In this document: in pieces, positions 35,601-44,600 of the stretch
Position numbering within the stretch: the first letter of the stretch is position 1
Layout of the letters: each line of letters opens with the position of its first letter
DNA from: Margaritispora aquatica
Lineage: Eukaryota; Ascomycota; Leotiomycetes; Helotiales; Discinellaceae
NCBI GenBank assembly: GCA_007644065.1
Contig: VJWN01000005.1
Coordinates: 1,178,001 to 1,242,000, forward strand
Reading direction: 5' to 3'
DNA: 64,000 nt
The notes under the pieces: generated by a model
Seen by the model: only the letters and a program-made list of their open reading frames with translations
Databases searched by the model: none
Told to the model about the DNA's origin: nothing
Program-made: the position numbers and the translations under genes

Positions 35601-38600
35601 GATCAAGGGCTGTGGATGATATCATGGAGGATCACCACCGTGCTAGAAGTCTTTCAATCGAACCCTCGGCTGAGGGTAGTAGTGGAAGCCCTGCCAATCC
35701 TGAGCGAGTAAATATTTATAGTGAAGAACAACTTGAACTTGCTCGACAGATGAAAGAAGAGTTTGCTGCTAAAAAATCTAAGAAAGAAAAGAAAGGCCGC
35801 AAAGGCCGAACTTTGACCCAAGAAGATGACTTTTCTAGCCCAAATTTCGATGAAGCTCAAGGCAGCGGTGCTGGAACGCCACAAATCGACGTCTCGGAAG
35901 CAGTTTCCAAAGGTGATGGATTTGCCGCCGGGTATCAAGAAGACCAGCTTTCTCTCGCTAGACAACTTCAAGCAGAATTTGGCTCTGGCTCGTCATCGAA
36001 GAAATCCAAAAAGGACAAGAAACGTCGAAGCACCTCTCAAACACCTCTCGAGCAGGATCGTACAGATGACTATTTCGGCGAGCAATTTCAATCACTGGAA
36101 CCAGCGCAATTAGAAGATCCACCTGTTTCACCAGGATCCCAAGTACAGCAAGTGACACCAGTTCGCGATGGTCTTGCTGTCGGCTACAACGAAGATCAGC
36201 TAGAGCTTGCACGCCAGATGCAGGAGGAGTTCGCTGCTAAGAAATCAAAGAAGGACAAAAAAGACAAGAAACGTCAAAGTCTTCTTCGAACTACCACTGA
36301 GGACAACTTTTCCGACACGAAAGATATTGAAGATCCAAGTCTTGTCGACGCACCAGCTGTTGAGCATACGGATGAACCAAACACTCTGCCTGAAGCCGAG
36401 GAAGAATTTCCTGCCTCTGAGAAGAAGTCCAAGAAGGAAAAGAAGGGAAAGAAACGAGGCAATCTCCTACGAGGTACTACAGATGAAAGTCTTGGGTTGG
36501 AAGGCGCTCCCGCGGATATTGAGATACCACTGAACGAGGATTCTCCACAGGGACTTGTCGAAGAAGTTCCTAGTGAGCCAGCGTCCATTGAACAACGCGA
36601 CGACTTTGTCACGAGCAAAAAATCAAAGAAGGATCGGAAGGGCAAGAATCGAGTTACCGAAGTCGAGACACTAGTGCCTGATGCTGCGCCTGCTCAAACT
36701 GAGAACGATGACAACGCTCAAGCAGATGATACCTTACAGGCCCGCGAGATTATTCCTGACATTGAAGAGGAATTTGCACCTATCAAAAAGTCAAAGAAAG
36801 ACAAGAAAGGGAAAAAGCGAGCTGATGCTGATGAGATACCTGTATTAGACGCCGAGAACGACGCTCAAGCTGAGATTGTTGATGTCCAGCCTGAGATCCT
36901 GCCCGAGATTTTACCCGAGATCGAAAACGATTTTGCACCTACGAAGAAATCGAAGAAGGACAAGAACAAAAAAAAGCGCGAGAGTCCCATGCCAACTGAC
37001 ACTGAAGATCTACCCACTCCTGAACTTGATCCTACTCTAACGAACGATGCCAACACAACATCTGATGTTGTTGATACTACCCAAGATGTTGCTCCTGTCG
37101 AGATCGAGGAAGACTTTGGTTCAGTCAAGAAATCTAAGAAAGAAAAGAAAGGCAAAAAGAAGGATAGTTTAATGCGAGCCAACTTAGAAGAGGTCCCAAT
37201 TCTTGATTCTGAGTCCACCCCGCCAACCGAAGAGGTAGTCGAAAGCTCGGAACCCAAGCCCACCATTGATGTCGAGGATGACTTTGCACCTACCAAGAAA
37301 TCTAAAAAGGAGAAGAAGGGCAAGAAAAAGGATACTTTCGTTGAACCGGATTTCGAGGAACTTCCTGTCCCCGACTCCGAACCTGCTTTACCAGTTGATG
37401 AGACCATCAATCCTCTCGATGATGCCCCTGACTCTGTCCCAACCTTAAATACTGAAGATTTTGCTCCGATCAAGAAGTTGAAGAAAGACAAGAAGAACAA
37501 GAAGAGCAATATCGTCAATCAAGAATATGTTGACGAGGCGTCTAACGCTGAGCCAGCCGCGCCTTCATCAGAGAACGATCCGATCCAACCAGACATTGTT
37601 ACGAACAATCAAGAGCTTCTTCCAATCGAAATTGAGGATGACTTTTCTCCAGCCAAGATTTCCAAAAAGGAGAAAAAGGGCAAGAAACGTGATAGTGCGA
37701 TTGTTGACAAGGATGGAGCAGAACCATCCACTATCATCATCGATGAGCCACAAACTGTTACGGAAAACAGTGAGGAACTCCCTGCTCCAACCCAATCTTC
37801 CACTCAAGAAGAAACTGCTTTGACTACTGAACCACAAGAAGACAACCTGCCAGCTGTCGTTGTAGATGATATTCCAACTCAAACTTTAGAGGAAGACAGC
37901 TTCACTTCGGGCAAGAAATCCAAGAAGGATAAGAAGAAGAAACGTGAAACCACAACTTTTGATCCCTCTTCTGATCTCGCAAAGAGTGAATCCTTCCAGG
38001 AAGTCTCTGAACCAACGTCTGTGGATTTTGTGCCTCCAACACCACCGGCAGGACCAACTGAAGAAGATATTGATTTTCCTGTCAAGAAGTCTAAAAAGGA
38101 TAAAAAGAAGCGCCAGAGCCTCCTTGCACAAGAAGATGTTGCTCCTCAGCCTGAGATAGAAGAGATTCCAACAGAGACCATTCTCCCTTCAGAAAGTCCT
38201 AGCACTGAGTCCCCAGCACCGACGTTAGCCACCGAAGCTATTCCGGACACTTTGGATGATTTTACACCAAAGAAGTCAAAGAAAGACAAGAAGAAGAAGA
38301 AGCAAGACCTACTTAGCTCGGTAGATGATGACTTGCCTGCACCTGAAACTGCGGCAGAGGAAAAACCGCTGGAGTCTGAGACACAGGGACAAGATTTGGT
38401 TCTGGCTCCCTACCCAGAAGAGGAGCCAGACACTGTTGAGTTCAGCGCCAAGAAATCTAAGAAGGATAAGAAAAAGTCCAAAAAATCTTCAGTGGGACTT
38501 GAATCATCTTTTGAACCTGAGCCAGCTTTAGAAACCATTATAGCACAACCAGTTTCTGAAGAATCTGCAAATCCTGATGATCTGTTTGGAGACTATAACC

Positions 38601-41600
38601 TCAGTAAAGGTTCTAAGAAAGACAAGAAAAAGCGAAAGAACTCAATAAAGACTGACTCTGCTGAAGCATCAGGCTATTCTACCCCTCTTGACCCACTGTC
38701 AGAAGCTGTCGAGATAGTTCTTCCAAGTGAGGATATCTCAGAGCAGGCTATTGTACCAAAAAATTTGGACCCTGTTCTAGAAACAGATACTCTACAAGAT
38801 CAGATTTCCACACCGGCTGAAGATGAATGGGACTCATTGTCCCGCAAGAACGCAAAGAAGAGCAAAGGCAAGGGCAAGAGACCGTCCAAGGTCGAGTTAG
38901 AGGAGCCTTCAGAGACTTCGACGCCACTTGAGCCTGTTTCAGAGCAAATTGTTCCAACATTCTCAACACAGCCAACCGCCATCGAACAACCTGTAGAGCA
39001 GGCCATAGACAATACTATAATCTCTGGTCGCCGGGAACCAGCAGACGAGCCTCTGGATGAGTGGGCAGCTACCAAGAAGTCTAAGAAGGACAAGAAAAAG
39101 CGAAAAGGATCCTCCAAGTTCGACGTTGATGATCCAATTCCAGAATCAGCTGAACTCACTCCGCTACCAGAACCTACAACTCCCTTTTCTGATGAACCTG
39201 CACCGATTGAACGATCTTTGAACACCGAGCCTGATCTCCAGGTTGATCCCGTTTTGGAAGAGCCTGCCATTGATAAGCCTTCAGATACCTTGACACCAGA
39301 AAAGTCCGAAAAAGCTGAAGATTTAGAGATTATTTCCGAGAAGGTCGTTATTGACGATGCCTCATCTACTTCTTTTGAGTCTATTCAACAACCACCTGAA
39401 GCCATCATTCCGTCGCTGTCCACCGAGTCTACTGCCCTGGGCCAATCACAGAGTTTTGTCAATGAGCCAGAAGACACTCCAGCCGCTCAAGAGGTTGTCG
39501 ATGAACCCTTGGAGGAATGGGCGTCCACGAAGAAATCCAAGAAGGATAAGAAAAAGCGAAAAGGATCATCCAAATTCGGACTCGACGAACCTACACCTGA
39601 GCCAATGGAAGCTCTTGTGTCTGAGCCACTCTCTATCGACAAGGGGAAAACCAAAGTTGATAGCCAGGCAGAACAAGCAAAGGAAATTGATGGGCCAGTG
39701 CCGGTGACTTTAGAAGATATACCAGAGGAACTACCAGAGCAACCTTCGCTTTCGAGAAAGAATTCCAAGAAGTCCAAGAAAAGCAAAAAGAGTTCTGGCA
39801 AAGAAGAATTTGATGAGCCTACGGATGTCCCAATCCAACCTGAACCACAGTCCGAGACTGCTCAAGAAGTGACCACCGAGCCTGCTACGACCGAGGAGCC
39901 CACTGTGCATGAAGTACTAAGTCAACCTCTGCAAGAAGACTTGGATGTTGCAAAAGACAATGTGGTTGAAAATCCAGTAGAGGAAACTTTCGAGGAATGG
40001 GCGCCTTCCAAGAAATCAAAGAAGGACAAGAAAAAAGGGAAGTCCACGAGAAGTCCTAGCCTGGAAGAACCGTCCGAGGCCTCTGTTGCACAAACCTCTA
40101 TGGAACAAACCTTGGATGAGGCTACTCACGCTACATTGCCTACTGAGGATGTTGCCGAGAAAGAAATCCTTGAATTTACACCTGAATCAAATGCCATTTC
40201 CCCACCCATCGAGGAGCCCGCTTTCGAGCCGTTTGAAGAAGTGGCGCCAACTAAAAAGTCCAAGAAAGATAAGAAGAAAGGCAAATCTTCAGTAGTTTTG
40301 GATCAAGAGATTTCATCAGTTGCACCAACGCAACTTGAGCCTATTGCCGAGCCTTTAGAGGAGGCAGTCCATACTTTCTTACCTGGTGAAGATTCTATCC
40401 AACGTGATATACTTGATCATACGGCTGTGACAACTGTTACAGACTCTTTTATGGAAGACTTGGATGAAGGAAAAACTGAGGATCTTACTCCTGCAAAGAA
40501 ATCCAAAAAAGACAAGAAAAAGAAGAAGGGCATGGCGACTTGGGATGAAGATATCCCCACTGTTGCAGATGCGTCTCAACCTGTTGCAGATGTAATCGAT
40601 GCACAACTTCTATCAGATGAGCCTACTGAGACTCACGACATCGACAAGAATCTAGAAGACACAATTCCACAAGAAGTCATCTCAGTCGAGCCTTCAAATG
40701 ATCCTTCAGAGGAGTGGGCACCTACTCCTAAAAAGTCGAAAAAGGATAAGAAAAAGAAGAAGGATTTAGCGACTTGGGACGAAGAGCTTCCCGCTGTTGT
40801 AGATGCTCCTCAATCTATTGCAGAGGTCATTGATACACAAATTCCATCAGACGCAATTACAGAAATCCACGATTCCAATAAGACTCTAGATGACACAATC
40901 TCACAAGAAGTCATCTCCGTTGAGCCTGCAAATGAAACCCCTGAGGAGTGGGCACCTACCCCTAAAAAGTCAAAGAAGGACAAGAAAAAGAAGAAGGATT
41001 CAGCAATAGTAGATTTTGAGGAATCCCCCGTACCTGTGACACCACTTGAAGAATCCTCAGACAAGAAAGATACCATTTCCCCTTCAGCAGAGCCAGATTC
41101 GATTGCGGAGGAACAGCCAATTCAGCTTCCGTCAGAACAAGATTTTACTCCTCAGGACACCCAACAGGAACACGTTCAGGAATCAGTGGATGAGTGGGCC
41201 GGCACATCGTCGAAGAAGTCGGGAAAGGCCAAGAAGAACCGCAAACCAGGCATCTCAACGCCCGTTGAAGCTATCGCTGCAGCCACTGCTCTTGCGGGTG
41301 TAGCTGCCATCGCAGCAAGTTCATTAGGCAATGAGTCATCTAACCAGGACACCACCCTAGAAGGAGAAGACAAAGCTATTGCTGTGGAGCCTGAAGATGA
41401 ATGGGGTTCCGCTTCCACCAAAAAATCCAAGAAGGATAAGAAGAAGCGGAAGTCAGGACTGTCTACCCCTTTTGAGGAGGACATTGAGCTTCCAAAATCT
41501 ACTGTAGATGAAATTGACCAGTCATCTAGTGAGATTCAGGGCACTACCGATGTACAACAAGAGACGCCTATTCAAGACATCCATTCAGTCGAGCCTTCTG

Positions 41601-44600
41601 TCGAATCAGAAAGCATTGAGCCTGCAGAAGATTGGGCAGCCATTCCTGTCAAAAAGTCCAAGAAAGACAAGAAGAAAAAATCTGGCTTGTCCACTCCCAA
41701 GGAGGAATTCGTGCCTGAACCTGAGCCAAGTCAACTAGAGCAACTCGCACCTTCAGATTCATCGAGAGATATCAGCATCGAACAGCCTCAGTCGTCTTTG
41801 GATCCCGTGAGTTTAGATCTTCCGTCATTAACCTCAGTGCAAGACAATGCAGAGAATACAGGAGATGACTGGGGATCTGTTTCTGTCAAAAAGTCCAAGA
41901 AAGATAAGAAGCGAAAACCCGGACTGACCAATACCAAGGAGGAGCTTGTGCCTGAACCTGAGCCAAGCGAACTTAAGCAACTCACAGATTCAAAGGATGT
42001 CAATTTAGAGCAGTCTCAGTCGATTGCAGAACCCACAATCGTAGAGCCTCCGATGTTGACAGCAGGGCAGCACGACACTGAAAATGCGGAAGATGAATGG
42101 GGGTCTGTTTCTGTCAAAAAATCCAAAAAAGACAAGAAGCGAAAACCTGAGAAAGCAACTAAAATCGAGGAGGTCACACCTGAGGTCGAGCAGATTAGCT
42201 CAGAAGCAGCCTTTATACTCTCAACGACAGATGTCTTGTCTGAAGAGGTGAAACATGTTACAGAGCCTGTCACTTCTGAAGGTGCCACTGAAACAGCTAC
42301 AGAACAGGTCGACAATGGGGCGGAGGATGAATGGGGAGCAGCTTCCACTAAGAAATCTAAGAAAGATAAGAAAAAGCGCAAGGCCGATATTTCGACACCC
42401 GTTGAGCCCTCTCAAGAGCCTGAGAACCTACCCGTAGCAGAGAAGGATGCCTCAGTCAATCCACCCGACCCTCTACAGGATCCTATAGGTCAAGAACCAG
42501 CCAGCAGGGAACCAAGTGATGAGTTTTCTGGGACATTTGAATCCAAGAAATCGAAAAAGGACAAGAAGAAGCGCAAACCCGAAATTTCGACACCTGTTGA
42601 ACCCATTGAGGAGCTCGAGATCTTACCTCTGGAGGACAAGCATGTCTCATCATCCGCAGAACCTTCAGTCAACCCAGACGAGGTTCTAAAGGATTCTATA
42701 GATCAGGAACTACTCAGTAATGAACCGAACGATGAATCTGCTGGAGTATTTGAATCCAAGAAATCTAAGAAGGACAAAAAGAAAGGCAGGTCCGGTCTAT
42801 CCACGCCTTTGGAGGAGTCAGCACCGACCGAACGCGAAATTAGCTCTCTAGTCGACACCATCAAGACCATCCCACATCCAGGGCCCATCGACCTTTTCCA
42901 TGCCACGACAAGTTCTTCCACAGCTTTCGAAAATGAGCCTCAAGCTCGTGATCAGGTGGCCGTAGAAGTGGACGTGTCAGAGGAAAAGAGACCGGATCCA
43001 ATGGTTCAAGGTACCCAATTTTCAGACTCCCCCTTCATGGAAGCCAAAGACGAAGATGCTCCCGAGGATCCACTTGCGTTTGTTACTAAGAGATCAAAAA
43101 AGGAAAAGAAAGGCAAACGAGCCTCTAAATTTGACTCTGAGAGTGAACCCAGTACTTCTATCCCGATTCCTCTGTCGCCGCCAGCTGAGAACACAAAATC
43201 TGCCTCCGCCAAACCAGAACATCCGATCGCAATTCCATATGTAGAAGAACCTCGTGAGATCGAACCAGAGCTCCAATCTGCAGCTAGCAAGATCGTTGAT
43301 ATACAAGATACCGACAAGGCTACGATAGTACAAGAAGAGCCCGAAGTATTCACGATCTCGCGAAAGGGTGCCAAGAAGGACAAGAGAAAGCGTCAACCCA
43401 CAATCGATGCCAGCACCAATGAATCAGGCTCGTCTAAGCCACCAGTAACTTCTTGGGCGGATGATGTCGAGGAGGCGGAGGTAGAGAGAGACTTGCCTGT
43501 GATTGAAGAAATTGCCAAAGACGAGTCCTTATCCCACATCCCCATCATGTCACCCTCGACTGATGACTTTGTGCGTCCCTCCAAGAAGGGTAAGAAGTCA
43601 AATCAGAGAAAGGGGTCCTTGACCGAGCCGTCTGCCACCAGTTCTATTCCAATCGTAACAGCAACTGGCGTTGCTGCTATTACGGCAGCGTTGCTTAGCA
43701 AAGCAGAGAAGAGCACTCCAACAGATATTCAAACGCCAACAAGAAAAATGTCCAAGAAGGAAAAGAAAAAGATGAGCATTGATAAGCGAGCACCAAAGGA
43801 AGATATCTTCGACGATCCCGCGCTGTGGGAGGGAGCAGATCCAATGGTCTTTGAAGAGACAAAGGAGAACAATGATGATGCAGGCAGCGATGGATTCTGG
43901 TCTCCGCCGCAGGAGCAAGTGGATGAACCTATTTCACAAGAATTTGGCGAACCCCCCGTCAACATTAGCCGGGAGACAATTTTAGCCGGAACTCACACAG
44001 AGCCGAATCGAGGGCTAAGTCCACCAGCTACGCCAGAACCCCGTGTACCAATAGCTGCACCTCAAATAGTTGAGCCGCCTCGAGTTGAAGATACGCAAAC
44101 TTCCCAGCCAAGACTTGAGTCAAGTAGCCCAAATCCCAGAAGCCTTAGCCCATCGAACAATACCCCTGACTTCTTAATTTCATCTTCAAAGACAAGCAAG
44201 GATAAGAAGAAACCCAAGAATGCAAGCTCAAGGGTATCCGACAAACCAGCAAGCGATCATCAGACGATTCCTATCACTAGCTCCGAGGCTATTGCCGAAC
44301 CTCATGAATCTATGGGGTTTTCAATCAATAAAAGTATCTCTCTTGACCATGAGCCGCCATTGAATCGGGAATATATCACTTCCCCACAAAGTCATCAAGA
44401 ACAGCAAGAGCACTTTCAGAGACGTGCATTGTCGCCAGAGTATGAGCGTAATTCTCCAACATCCTCAAGAATTAGCACTCCTCGCAGCAGCCGACCAAGG
44501 TTGTCTGACTTGCCAGTCGTTCTCGAGGAGAATTTAAATCAGGTTGAGGTGGCACATAACCCACAACACCATGATCACGTCGCCGAAGAGCCAAATCGTG

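Noticed and set aside
30236..43965. Many - strand open frames of 60-220 codons, rich in FFLSFLDFL-like hydrophobic repeats
   Set aside because: They are the antisense reading of the lysine-block repeats of the giant gene (AAG/AAA codons read as CTT/TTT). They repeat wherever the sense repeat occurs and are not separate membrane proteins.
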